Assembly: GCA_034401135.1 (NCBI GenBank)
Contig: JAWZSP010000003.1
Location: 496,001 to 560,000, forward strand
Source: Volutella citrinella
Lineage: Eukaryota > Ascomycota > Sordariomycetes > Hypocreales > Nectriaceae
DNA: 64,000 nt
Direction of reading: 5' to 3'
In this document: piece after piece, positions 1-10,529 of the stretch
How positions within the stretch are numbered: the stretch's first letter is position 1
Layout: the number at the start of each line of letters is the position of its first letter
Program-made: the position numbers and the translations under genes
Notes under the pieces: generated by a model
What the model was told of the DNA's origin: nothing
The model's database searches: none
The model's input: the letters and a program-made list of their open reading frames with translations, nothing else

Positions 1-363
1 TTGCCTCTCGCGCATGGCTTTGTTGCGAAGGGCTGAGTGAGGCCGTCAAAATTGAGTAGAAAAGTAGGTGGCGGGGCTGAATGCTGACAGGGGTATGTTT
101 TCTTGGGGGCTAGCTAATGCGAGGCTGATGCCCAGGGCTGAACATTCAGATATTCCGAAATGGAACTGGAATAAATGACCATCTACTATAGGACTCAGGA
201 CTCGAAAGAGGGTTGAGAAGATACAGCGTGGCCGTCTCTGGAGCTACTATAGTTTCGCTCCAACTAAGTTACGAATTCAGATATCGCCATGGATCTGGCA
301 CATCACCCCTAGCTGGACAGTCACATCGGCGACTTACTCAATCAGAATTCCTATCTATGCTGG
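1..363. other. intergenic, no gene seen
   Basis: I see no supported gene here. The stretch lies downstream of the 3' end of the minus-strand ATP-grasp-like gene and probably holds its 3' untranslated region. Short open frames exist but carry no recognisable motif. Confidence 0.5.
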
Positions 364-1970
364 CTAATTGCACTTATCGCTTCGGATGGCCGAACAGATC
401 CACGATCCTCCACTACTGACGGCCACAATCTTGCCGCTGCTCGCCCGCCACGTCCCAAGCCCCAGCAGCTTGCCGTTGCTGACATGGTACGTTCCGACGA
501 GGGGATACCTGTCTACCACCCCAGTAGGCTTCAGTATCATGTCGTACAGCTGCGGGATGATGCGGCGCTGCACCACGCAGCAGTCGTCGAGTGGGCAATC
601 GGGCGCCTCGAGCTGCTCCAAGGCCGCCACCCACTCGCCGTGGCTAAGCTCGTCGCCAAACATGATGCCCTTGCCCTTGCCGCTGCGGATCGGCTTCAGG
701 AGGTAGTCATCTCTCAGTCGTGGCGAGGCCTTGCAGGCCTGTGCGAGGCGAGACATCTCGGGCGTGCCGGGGAGCAGCGTCTCGGCGACTCCTCTCTCAA
801 GCACGGCGGCCTGGGCAGGGCTCAGGACCTGGCGCGACACCATCTGGGGCAACTCCTGTCTCACGATACCGAGCATTCGCTTGTCATGGACGAGCAGAAT
901 CGTGCGCATGTCGTTGAAGCAGCGGAGACTGAGCTGGCGCAACACTTCGGGCTCTAGTGCAGCTAGCTCGTGTTGGTGAAGCTCCAGCCCAACCTGCCAG
1001 ATTTCCTCGAGCTCTTCGCCTTTGCTGTTGAACAGCGTCGGATAGGGAGAGACATCCTTCGAGGACGGCACATCAGAGACGAGACAGCAAAGCCGATATC
1101 CTTGGCCGGCGGGCACCAGGCGAAGGTCCTGGGGCTTGATGAGTCGGGGTCTGATGCCAAACTTGCGCCAGACGGCATCAGTAAACATGTGGATATCGAT
1201 GCCGGCTTCTTCGCCCTTGAGAAGATGCAGCGGGAGCCGTTCGTCGAAAAGATCGAAAAGTCCATTCAATATCTGGTACTTGTTAGTGGGTTGGTTAATC
1301 AGGGGTGGGAGCGGGCATACCATGTCGGGATCAGTGGCCCCAACCAGCTTCCCTTGGCCATTCTCCATGCTATGCAGTGTCTTGTTCAAGGCAATCTGTC
1401 CGTAGGTCTGGTGCATGAAGCCATTGAATGAGAAGCGCGCGTTGATCTCGGTGATTCTGAATGTCTCGGCCGTTACGGAGCTGGCACTGCCGGGGTCGTT
1501 GTCGACCAGGAAGTCGGGCCTCCACGACCCCAGACACTCGGAGAACTTGCGAGCGTTGCCAAGAGATACCTTGCTATCTAGCCACTGCAAGTCACAGAAT
1601 GAATTGTAAGTAAAAGCCCGAGATGCAAACAGGGGACTTGTACCTTGAGCAGATCTTCCTCCTCGCTTCCCAATGGCATCCGCGTGGGAAACTGGGCATC
1701 AGTGTCTTTCCACCATCTTTCGACAATGTCAGTAATGGCAATTGTCAGCGCGTTGTGCAGATTTTCCAGCTGCTTCTGATGATCTCTGTCAATGAGGATT
1801 GGCCTGGGACAGCCTGCCGCATAGGAGCCATTGTGCCAGAGATGTGCAGGGCACAGCCCAAGCAATGTGTCTTGCTGCTGCTTGTGCTGCTTCTCAAGGG
1901 ACAATTGGGTTTCCTTGGGCCCATGTGGCGATGGGTCAAGGCGAATCTGCCGCAATTGAGAGGATGCCAT
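364..1970 (-). CDS. ATP-grasp-like protein, two exons
   Basis: Proposed model: exon 1 1970-1644, intron 1643-1585 (gtacaa...ttgcag, 59 bp), exon 2 1584-364, giving about 515 residues. The start at 1970 (MASSQL) is preferred over an in-frame ATG 16 codons upstream because the conserved-looking part begins later; this choice is tentative. Near residues 404-417 there is a lysine followed by a glycine-rich stretch (LLKPIRSGKGKG), then an acidic and hydrophobic segment with VVQRRIIP. These look like the nucleotide-binding lysine and loop of ATP-grasp ligases. Such enzymes join a carboxylate to an amine or thiol through an acyl phosphate. The substrate cannot be read from sequence. It is divergent from a TauD-like oxygenase across a 0.5 kb shared promoter, which suggests co-regulation. 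No membrane segment or signal peptide is evident. A non-ligase role is possible. Confidence 0.55.
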
Positions 1971-2483
1971 TGTCGTTTGTTTGTCAGATTCGCTTCGGGT
2001 CAAGTTACGCTGCAGCAAATAGTCTCAGAGAAGCCAACGAAGAAGAAGGAAGAGACGAGGAAAAGTGCATCCTTTGGCCAACCGAAAGATACCAGGATTA
2101 TTCATGCGGGATACGAGTCACACGCGTAGACGCTGATATCCGTGTTTGTCTCATACGGCAACAGCCGGCCAAGCCAGCCACCAATGCGGCGGCATGCATG
2201 TATTGAATAATATCAAGTGGTACAGCCTCTGATGGATGTGGATCGACAGGGTAGGCAAGGAGGCGCGTGGAATGATTGGACAGGGCTGATTGTGACTTCT
2301 TTGCTTGTGTCTCCTGTGTCTCCTGTGCGCCGTGACAGACGCCCCTCGAGTGAAGCCGAGTCCGAGTCCTGCTTCTGGCTTACAAAAGCGGCCAAGATTT
2401 CAGCTGCGAAGCTGCGTCAAACAAGAGCCGAACGAGAGAGGCCAACAGTCCAACGTCATCACTACCCTCCGTGCCGCCACACC
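1971..2483. promoter_or_regulatory. divergent promoter region between ATP-grasp-like and TauD-like genes
   Basis: About 513 bp separate the two start codons of head-to-head genes. A CCAAT pentamer lies near 2180. No individual operator for the local Zn2Cys6 protein could be assigned by eye. The arrangement is typical for co-regulated fungal cluster genes, but co-regulation here is inferred. Confidence 0.4.
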
Positions 2484-3422
2484 ATGGCGAATCCAGTCTG
2501 GACTAGGCTCTTCCGCCTGCCACACGTCAACATGCGCCAAGGCATGTCGCCATTTCGTTCGATTTATCAGTCAATAGTTCCAGGAACTCGGAGCCTGGCT
2601 ACGGTTGCGTCGAAACCAGTACCCTTCCTCAAGGCAACCCATCTCGGGTGTGCCAAGGAGACCAACCATGTTCAGCAGGTGGCCGAGCAACTCGACGCGA
2701 GCGGCCTGCTCAAGATCGGACTCGGCTTCCACGACCAGGACAGCGACTACCTCAAGGGCCTGCTCTGGAGCCTGCACCGTCACCACGGCCACCGACTGCC
2801 CATCACGCACAGCGCCAGCCGCGGCTGGTTTTGGGATGTGCGCCCCAGCGAGACAAGCTTCCAGGCCGGCAGCCACCAGGCGCGCTCCGAGACAATGAAC
2901 GAGTTCCCGTGGCACACGGACTGCAGCTACGAGGATCCCCCGCCGCGCTACTTTGCGCTGCAGGTTCTGCAGCATGATCGACACGGCGGCGGGACCCTGT
3001 CTATCATGGACACGGAGCGACTCAGCCGGGCCGTCTCACCGCAGGCGCGCGCGGCCCTCGCCCGCGACGAGTACATGATCAAGATCCCTCCAGAGTTCAT
3101 CAAGAGCCCGGACAAGCGCTGCATCGTCGGGAGCCTGCTTGTACCCGGTGGAGAGGGCGGGCCAGCCCGCGTCCGCTATCGGGACGACATCATCACGCCC
3201 ACGACGGAGGCGGCAGGCGAGGCGTTGGCTGAGCTGAGACAGGCATTACAGGAGCATCGCCAGGACGCTCGGTCAACGATCCATCTGAAGTCGGACCATC
3301 TCCCGACTGGCTCCGTCGTGCTGATTGACAACCGGAGGTGGCTGCATGCGAGGAATCACATCAACGATCCCGAGCGCCATCTACGTCGTGTGCGCTGGGA
3401 TGCCGTCCCGTTCAGGGCGTAG
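2484..3422 (+). CDS. TauD/TfdA-like 2OG-Fe(II) dioxygenase
   Basis: A single exon of 312 residues. The ATG at 2484 sits in a strong context (caccATGG); the open frame runs further upstream, but without matching content. The iron site is visible as H144-x-D146 (WHTDCSYED) and a distal histidine near residue 288 (RRWLHARN), followed by arginines near 298-302 that could bind 2-oxoglutarate. Length and order fit the TauD family, which hydroxylates or desaturates small acids and amines. Residues 1-45 are rich in Arg, Ser and Ala with almost no acidic residues and end in RSLATVASKP, which resembles a mitochondrial presequence (inference). It shares a promoter with the ATP-grasp-like gene, so a tailoring step in the same pathway is likely. 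Confidence 0.85.
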   Translation: MANPVWTRLFRLPHVNMRQGMSPFRSIYQSIVPGTRSLATVASKPVPFLKATHLGCAKETNHVQQVAEQLDASGLLKIGLGFHDQDSDYLKGLLWSLHRHHGHRLPITHSASRGWFWDVRPSETSFQAGSHQARSETMNEFPWHTDCSYEDPPPRYFALQVLQHDRHGGGTLSIMDTERLSRAVSPQARAALARDEYMIKIPPEFIKSPDKRCIVGSLLVPGGEGGPARVRYRDDIITPTTEAAGEALAELRQALQEHRQDARSTIHLKSDHLPTGSVVLIDNRRWLHARNHINDPERHLRRVRWDAVPFRA

Positions 3423-4305
3423 AAGACCCAGCAACCGGCACGTGTGATGGGCTATTGGGCAGACCTACTGTGTTTTTGTTAGGCCGGAGCGAGCCGTCTG
3501 CAGGCGTCCAAGACAGGGTGACAGCAGCCTCGAGGGCTGCCTGAAGGCGAGGGTGGCGAGCCGTCTGGCTAGTCTGATAGGTTGGTTTGTGGTGGGGGTG
3601 GCGGTGAATGGGTGAAAGTGCATATTGTTTTGATGGGGGACGTCTTCAAGCTAGGGAATCAGAGCCACCTGAGAAATGAAGCTACCCAATCAGACCGGCA
3701 TCTTGTACTCCATCATCTCTTGTTGCGGGATCTATCCGGTGGCGGGTACGCTGCTAACCGAGATTCAGCGCACTGAGACATGCTTCTGCAGCTGCCTAGG
3801 TACCTATATTGCTACGTACATGGATGATATATTTGAGGAACCACCACAATAGCACCCCCTGTTCGCGTCTGAGACATGGCCAAACTGCGCGCTGACGCAC
3901 AATGCCGTCCTTGGAAGCACAGTGCTTTTGGCAATTGGCCAGAACGCGATGGCGGGCAAATAATCTGACAGAACAGAAGCACAGACCCCCTAATTATTGA
4001 CTGCAGTGTCACCTGGGAGTGGCACACATATGCGGTTGTGTGTCTGTCTTGGACCATTTGTGCTTTGTGATTTGATGTCATTCCCAACGCCGCACCGCAG
4101 CAGACGCAGGTCCTTCGTGTTCGCTCCGACGCGAACCGGATCCCGACACCGCTATTTGAGAAGAAAAAAACAAAAGACGAGTTTTCGTGCGCCGAGGGCG
4201 TCTAGCCTCTGCCAATCGGATGGGGGCGGGCCGGGTTTGCAACTCTGGGGAGCTGGGGCCGGCACTCGAAGGTGCATTTAACATGGCGACTTTACATGTG
4301 GTGCC
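3423..4305. other. intergenic, no gene seen
   Basis: This 0.88 kb gap lies between two plus-strand genes and presumably holds the 3' end of the dioxygenase mRNA and the promoter of the ligase. No reading frame with recognisable content was found on either strand. Confidence 0.4.
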
Positions 4306-5979
4306 ATGGACAGTGGCAGCAAACTGCAGGAACCTGCAACGATGGGTCTGTTTAGTCTGAGCGAGAGCCTAACCTATGGCTTCCGGGCCTTGCTGTGGCC
4401 TAACCTTGCTGACGGCCCACGGCCCATGATACTCGCACCATCCGCTGCCGACCAGCCCGAGCACTGCAAGATGTACGATGCGGTGTATTCTCCAGCAGAG
4501 GTTCTGGCTGTCTCAAAAAGTCATCCATTCTACAACTCGGATATCACATATCCACCCACTGGAGACGCGATTCAAGATATCAGAAATAACGTTGCTAAGG
4601 ACGCCGAAACAGCATCCCTCGAGTCTCAACCTTTCCTCTGGAAGTCCCGCCTGTAAGGCATTGGCCCCATGGCCCTGGAATATTGTTCGTGTGGCTCTGA
4701 CGTGCGCTTAGCTATCTCACAATCGACCGCCTGGTCAACGACACGCATCCGCAGAATACCTTTCGCAGAGGCATCTACGCGAGCACCACCGGCGGCGGCA
4801 AGGGTTCCAAGGCCTTGTTCTTTGCAACAGATGTGCACGAGAACCGCCGTCAGAGGCTCTACTTTGGCCAGCTTGTTCGCTCCCTGGGGATAGTCTCGGA
4901 AAGAGACTGGGTCGTGACGGTTCATAGCGCCGGCCATCTGTACAGGTAGGTCAATCTCGTCGTGGTTGCTACGGCATCATCTAACGGCTGCTGCATCAAG
5001 GGCCCTCGATCTCACCATAGAGATCCTCGAGAATGCGGGAGCTTCCGTTCTTGCAGCGGGGCATAGGATGTCTCCGGCAGAGGTCGTCGGCATCTTGGTC
5101 GACTACCACGCCAATGTGCTGAGCGGCGACTCCAGCCAAGTGGTGCAGATAGTTCACCACATCTCAACCCTCTCAGAGAGTGAACGTAGCAAGCTCCGGA
5201 TCGACAAGATCCTCTACACCTCGGAGAGCCTCACCGTATCACAACGAAGCCACATCGTCAGGATCCTTCCTGGAGTCGAAATCTGCTCCTTCTTGGGCAG
5301 CGCAGAGGCCGGGCCTTATGCGGCCGCTTGCCCCTCACTCATTCGATCCGAAGCCATGACAAGTTACGAGGACTTTGTTTTCGATACAAGGCTCACATTG
5401 TTTGAAGTTTTGCCCTTGAACTTTTCCGAGGGCGACCCCGATCCCTCCTCCCCAATGCCGCTGGAAGAGAAGGGAGTCATCGCCCAGACGTCTCTCACAC
5501 GCCTTCGAAACCCGCTCGTTCGCTACATCACTGGTGACGTGGGCTCTCTGCACCCTCTCCCCGAGGTGGCGGCATCGCGTCTCCCCGAGAGTCTCGCTAA
5601 GCATCTCCGCGTCCTTCGCCTGTACGGCCGAGACTGCCGGTTCAGCTTCGAATGGGACGGAGGCTACTTTGAGTTTGGCACGCTACAAAACTACATGAAC
5701 AGTCCTGAGCACGGGATTCTCCAATGGCAGGTCGTCATGGGTCGGCTAGATGCGTCGGGAGTGACATCGCTCGAAATTCGCGTGCTCTGCTCCGAATCCG
5801 GTGCCGAGACGAAGTCCAGGGAGGCACTCGTCAACGGCTTGACGGGCTTTTTTTATGCCCAGGATGCAAAACCCGAAAGCTTTAGGGTTGTATTTGTGGA
5901 GGATTTGAGTGGGTTTGTGCTGAGTAAAACAGGAAGAAAGGTCGTCAAGTTTATCAATGTCTCCAACGAGGCTAGTTAA
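4306..5979 (+). CDS. PaaK-like adenylate-forming ligase, three exons
   Basis: Proposed exons: 4306-4652, 4712-4945 and 5001-5979, with GT-AG introns of 59 and 55 bp, giving 519 residues. A second in-frame ATG lies at 4342. Residues 141-148 read TTGGGKGS, the phosphate-binding loop type of phenylacetate-CoA ligase relatives. Further on, GSAEAG and TGDVG match the usual adenylation motifs in order. No carrier-protein or reductase domain follows. The family activates a carboxylic acid as an acyl-AMP and passes it to CoA or another acceptor; the acid is unknown. It follows the TauD-like gene on the same strand and could load the starter acid of the cluster product. A free-standing ligase of this kind beside an ATP-grasp-like protein is unusual where no large synthase is present. 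Confidence 0.75.
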
Positions 5980-6767
5980 GGATATGTAGCTCGTATACCC
6001 GAAATCTCAATCATCAACGCTCGGTTCCATGGTAGCTATCCTGCTCTATGTAAAGATGAATACTTGGCCACATGATGTTGACTGGCCCAAGTCACTTAAA
6101 CCCCATGCCCCCCGTGTGCATTCGCTGTTTGTTTTAGTTGTGCCATGCAACTGTGTACCTGATACGGGGATGAATTGTCGGGCACCTACCATAGCTTCGG
6201 TATTGAGACTACAAGCAAATAACACCCAGTGCCAGGACTTACTCTGCCATTGCCCATATTTAGGGTGCATTATGTCAGTCTTCAGCACGCGCGGGACTTG
6301 CTGAGAATCCAATTGCCATCTGAAGCACAAGTGCAACGTGTGACGACGGTTCACTTGTTCGGGATGAGTAAATGTGAATCAACTGATCAACAGCCCATTC
6401 CCACCAACACATAAGAAATGGTATGAATGGCAAAATAGTCTGACCCCATAAAATAGCAGCCACAGCCTCATCTGTGTTGCAACCCTAGACACCAGCCAAT
6501 GGCGTGCTCTCTACACAAGCCCCCCGTCACCGCCCACCCAACAAGAAACTGCCGACACGGAATTTGCATGAAATATGCAGGAATCTCATCCATTGCCTGC
6601 ATCTCGCCAAGTTTAAACCACAGCTAGACTAGATTCGGCCACATCCTGTCCATGGCCCGGGAAAAACATATCCCCTTACCCCACCCAGTGTGATCGATGT
6701 GATATCGAGCTCACAGCCTGATGGCAGCCGGACGACGGGCGGGTCGCATCACACCAACCTAGCAACA
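5980..6767. other. intergenic, no gene seen
   Basis: Nearly 0.8 kb between two plus-strand genes. It holds the promoter of the next gene. I see no supported coding frame and no clear repeat. Confidence 0.4.
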
Positions 6768-8089
6768 ATGGCTCAGACACCAGAGGACCGGCTGCAGATT
6801 GGGATTGAGAAGCCCACGCGCAAGAGGGGCACCACAGAAGACGATGACTTGTGGACGAGGCTGACCGCCAGCATCCCAACAGACGAGGCTGGCTGGACCA
6901 TGAAGAGGAAGCACCACGGCCTCGACACCTACAAAGGTACAGCCTCCAAGGTACAGGAGATGCTGTTCCCACCCGTGTCGCAGCCATCATGCGTCCAAAA
7001 GATCATCTCGCTGCTCATCTCCGTCGTTCTGAGCCACGGCCGCAACGGGAGCAGGGAGCGTGCCTACGAGTCTCTCCGCCATCACTTCAAAGACATTGGC
7101 GAGCTCACCCTCGACAGATACATGAGCGGTGCCAAGAGCTTTGCTCGCACGCTGGACGAGCTCTACAGCTCGGGACTGAGACACCGCGTCTTTGAATACA
7201 TTCTATTTTACGGTACGGAACGGCCCGAAGCGTGTGGGCCACATGGGAAAGGTGACTAAACTGAACCATACTAGCACCGTTGAGGACGACGAACCTCCAG
7301 ATCCTCAAGCTGCAGGGCCAGCGGTTTAAGTCGCACTTTGCTCGCTTTCCGCTGCCCAGAGCCGAGTTCCACGCCGTCGTCATTCCCGACTTTGTCTACA
7401 TTATCAAGCGGCGTTGTCCGCAATATAGGTACGCTATATGCCCACATAAGTTATAACCCCTTGCAGTGCTGATTTGTTCCAGTTACCGCCACATCTGTAA
7501 CGCTCTGGGCATCCAGGGCCGAAACGAAACACTCCCCATCTCACCACTCACGGCTGTACAGCAGTTTGACCACTTTGAAACATCTCCCGAGCTTCGGAAG
7601 CTGCTGTGGGAGTCGGGAGCAGCGCTGAAAGCCTACGACCCGCTTCCGCCGCCGGTGGAGGTGGACAAGGCACGGTTGCACGGCTACATGTGGAATGAAA
7701 CGCTCGACGAAGTTGTTGCTCTTCTCTTTGAACACCTGGTACGTGAATCGATCCTCAAAGAGTGGCCCATACTAAGCTGCTAGGCCAAGACAAACATTAT
7801 GATTGCGGAAAAGCGCACGCAGAGAACGGAGCGAGTCGTCCGTGTCAATACGGGGTCTGTGAGGACGCCACCCGGCATGCTTCAGATTTTACTGCCCCTC
7901 CCCAAGGACGGCATCAAAACCGAAGGCAGACACTCAGTGACGATTGGTGCTTTAAATGAAAGCGGGTCTTGCGTCGACTGGGATATGAGCTTGGGCTATA
8001 TCTTGAACCAAGGCGTATGGCTAACGACGGATAGTCCCATACTATATGTGTCAGTCATTATGCGTACGACTCAAGGAACAAAGGCATAG
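6768..8089 (+). CDS. unrecognised cluster protein, four exons
   Basis: Proposed exons: 6768-7212, 7275-7428, 7483-7738 and 7784-8089, giving 386 residues. All three introns are GT-AG and 45-62 bp long, and the phases join cleanly. The N-terminus (MAQTPEDRLQ) is charged and hydrophilic, and the middle looks helical with a hydrophobic patch around LLISVVLSH. I see no signal peptide, no convincing membrane span and no catalytic motif. I do not recognise the family. It lies between the PaaK-like ligase and the FAD monooxygenase, inside the run of tailoring enzymes, so a pathway role is possible but unproven. Four spliced exons in frame make a real gene likely. Confidence 0.7.
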
Positions 8090-8380
8090 AAAGATGTGAC
8101 GTGAGTAGCGAGAGATTCAGAGAGAGCCAAGAACGTATGAGAAGTGTGAAAACTTCACTGGTTGCGCAGTGTTTGAATAGACTTGGCAGGATAGGTACAT
8201 GTAGGGCGCGTGTTGAGAGTTTCCAATATACCCGCTGGTCTTAGCCACCACTTTCGATTTTAGACTTGGCTCTGGACTGTGATTTTCTCGTATTCCGCTC
8301 CGGGTATTCACATGATATATTCGTCATTGCTCGCTCAGCCCACCACGACAGCTCCAACACCCGTCTCTAGCCCTTCATCT

Positions 8381-9547
8381 CTAGCCCTTCATCAGATCAA
8401 CCTCCGCCTTGGCCGCGCTGGCGTGCCACGAGACAATCCATGAGTACGGCATGAGCCGTAAGATGATGTTCCGCACGTGGTACATGAATGTCGTTTTCGG
8501 AATGTACATGGACGCCATGCCACGGCTGCGCTCCTGGAGTCTTTCGATGATTGGCCGCAACTTCTTCTCGTGCTGCTCGAGGGCCTGCAAGACGTCGTCG
8601 GTGCGCCCGAGTTCGGTGCTGAGCACCTCTGCCGAAGCCAGGGCCATGCCAGCTCCCTGACCCGAGAGGAGCGTCAGGCAGTGCGCCGCGTCACCAAAGA
8701 GCAAGACACGCCCCTTGGACCACTTGGGCAGCGTCACCATGGTCAAGCTGTCCGTGAGCGGCGTTGAGCCGTTTTCCTCTGCAAAGTCAATGACGTCCGC
8801 TACCAGCTTGGCACCGTTTGCGGTCAACTTGCGTATCTCGTCGAACCCGCGCGAGCGGTCGTCGAGGGTGGCGTTGTCCTTCCGGTAGATGTGTAGAGCT
8901 GCTACTCGGTTGTCTCGCAGCTTGTATAGCACATCGAGGTGGCCGGGGCTGTTGTAGGAAACGCAGTCGGACCGGAGATCCCGTTTGCCGATGATGTCGT
9001 AGACGGCATAACAATAGCCCAGGTTTTCCAGACAGTCCTTGGTCTTCCAGAAGCGCTCTCGCGTTGAGGAGCGAATGCCGTCGGCGGCGATGAGTAGGTC
9101 AGCCTCGACCTTGTCGCCATTGGAAAGGGTGGCGTGGATTTTGCTGCCGTCCTCTTCAAAGTCGCTCAGCGTTTCTCCGTACCGGATGGAAGCCGACTCA
9201 GGCAGGGCATCGGCGAGGATGCGGGCAAGGTCATCTCGGCAGACGGCTCGCGCATCTACGCCGCCATGGACATCCTTATAGTTGAGTCGGAGTAACTCGC
9301 GGTCGGCATTGTCTCTAATGATATTGTCCTGGAATTGATAAGAGACAGCATCCAGCTTGTCGTATAGCCCCATTCGTTTGATGGTTTCTAGGCCTAGTCC
9401 TGAGATGCTGACGACGTAACCGCCATCTCGCACTTCAGAAGCCCTCTCGACGATTATTGTCTTCCAGCCAGCCTTGTCCAACCACCAGGCTGTCGACAGG
9501 CCAGAGATGCCGCCCCCAACGATTAGTGCAGTAAGTTTCGAAGGCAT
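8381..9547 (-). CDS. FAD-dependent monooxygenase (UbiH/salicylate-hydroxylase type)
   Basis: A single exon of 388 residues. The dinucleotide-binding fold is plain: VGGGISG near residues 10-16 and an ERA at the end of the second strand. The DG motif (IAADGIRSSTR) lies near the middle and the GD motif (LLFGDAAHC) near residue 290. This order is that of group A flavoprotein hydroxylases, which use NAD(P)H and oxygen to hydroxylate aromatic or enolised substrates. The C-terminus has a hydrophobic, aromatic-rich stretch (IILRLMPYSWIV) that may touch a membrane. It is divergent from the MFS transporter about 1 kb away. Length is normal for the family and no lesion is seen. Confidence 0.88.
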   Translation of the reverse strand: MPSKLTALIVGGGISGLSTAWWLDKAGWKTIIVERASEVRDGGYVVSISGLGLETIKRMGLYDKLDAVSYQFQDNIIRDNADRELLRLNYKDVHGGVDARAVCRDDLARILADALPESASIRYGETLSDFEEDGSKIHATLSNGDKVEADLLIAADGIRSSTRERFWKTKDCLENLGYCYAVYDIIGKRDLRSDCVSYNSPGHLDVLYKLRDNRVAALHIYRKDNATLDDRSRGFDEIRKLTANGAKLVADVIDFAEENGSTPLTDSLTMVTLPKWSKGRVLLFGDAAHCLTLLSGQGAGMALASAEVLSTELGRTDDVLQALEQHEKKLRPIIERLQERSRGMASMYIPKTTFMYHVRNIILRLMPYSWIVSWHASAAKAEVDLMKG

Positions 9548-10529
9548 TGATGCTCACGCAAGGTAACAAATGGTGTCAAAGTGCAAAAGCTGCCGGTCCC
9601 TGGGCCAGCCAGTCCGACATATTTGCGATGGCTGAACACCGCCTCTGACGGCGGAAGATGGGATCTGGTCCCCCTTTAACGCGGGAATCTTCCGCTCTCA
9701 GCTTGCCGAGCGACCTCGCAGACGAATGGGAAACCACCTGGCCCGCTCTCGTGCAAAAAGGCCCGTCCATTGACAAAACCAATGTAGAGGGAGGCAGCCA
9801 CATGAGCTGACTCCGTTTTCGGCTGCGTTTGCTGGGGGGTTTCAGGCTAATGAGTTGACCACGGGCGACTAGCCTGTTCAATTGGTGCGAGATGTGTCAT
9901 AATTGGCTGCGGAATGGGTCTCGTGTCCGTCAGCACGGATGCGTGCACCTTGATGAGTTATCAATCAGCTGAGGCGGGGTACTAGTAGTATCACAGGCTG
10001 GCCGTGTACGTCCATGTACCTTGGTGTTGATGGCTTAAGCGCCTCGTCCAGGCCTGGAATAGACTCTCAAAAGAGCAAAGGAAGTGCCGAACTAAGAATG
10101 AGTCGCCTGCGATCCCTGTGATAGTCCAGGCCAGTTCCAATGACATGACAGCGCCAAAGTTGCGATTCGAATCTAGACCTCCAACAGGCGAACGGCAAGA
10201 TTTTGCCGATCTGATGCTCTAAAATGGCGCGGCATAGTTCTCTTTCTTGACCCATCACCATGATGGCTCATTTAATCGCGCTTGGTTCGGGACGTCGGTG
10301 GCTGACTACTGAGCGGCTTGACGATAGACCGACGCGTATCCGAGGGCCTGACTATCAGAATGACAAATGGAGTATTGCTTCCCCAAGGCGAGAGGCCATC
10401 AAGGTAGCTTGACACTAAAGCAAGTTCAGAATCTGGCTTGCATTAAATACATCATGGCAACCTATTTACTTGTCGATTCCAACTCTTCTGCTGAAGAGAG
10501 CGACAGCCCGAGGAGCCCATCCACGCAAG
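9548..10529. promoter_or_regulatory. divergent promoter region, monooxygenase and MFS transporter
   Basis: Nearly 1 kb separates the two start codons. One GATA-type core (gttatca, i.e. TGATAAC) lies at about 9957-9963. That could matter because GATA factors control iron genes in fungi, but a single hexamer-like match is expected by chance. No coding frame is supported. Confidence 0.3.
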
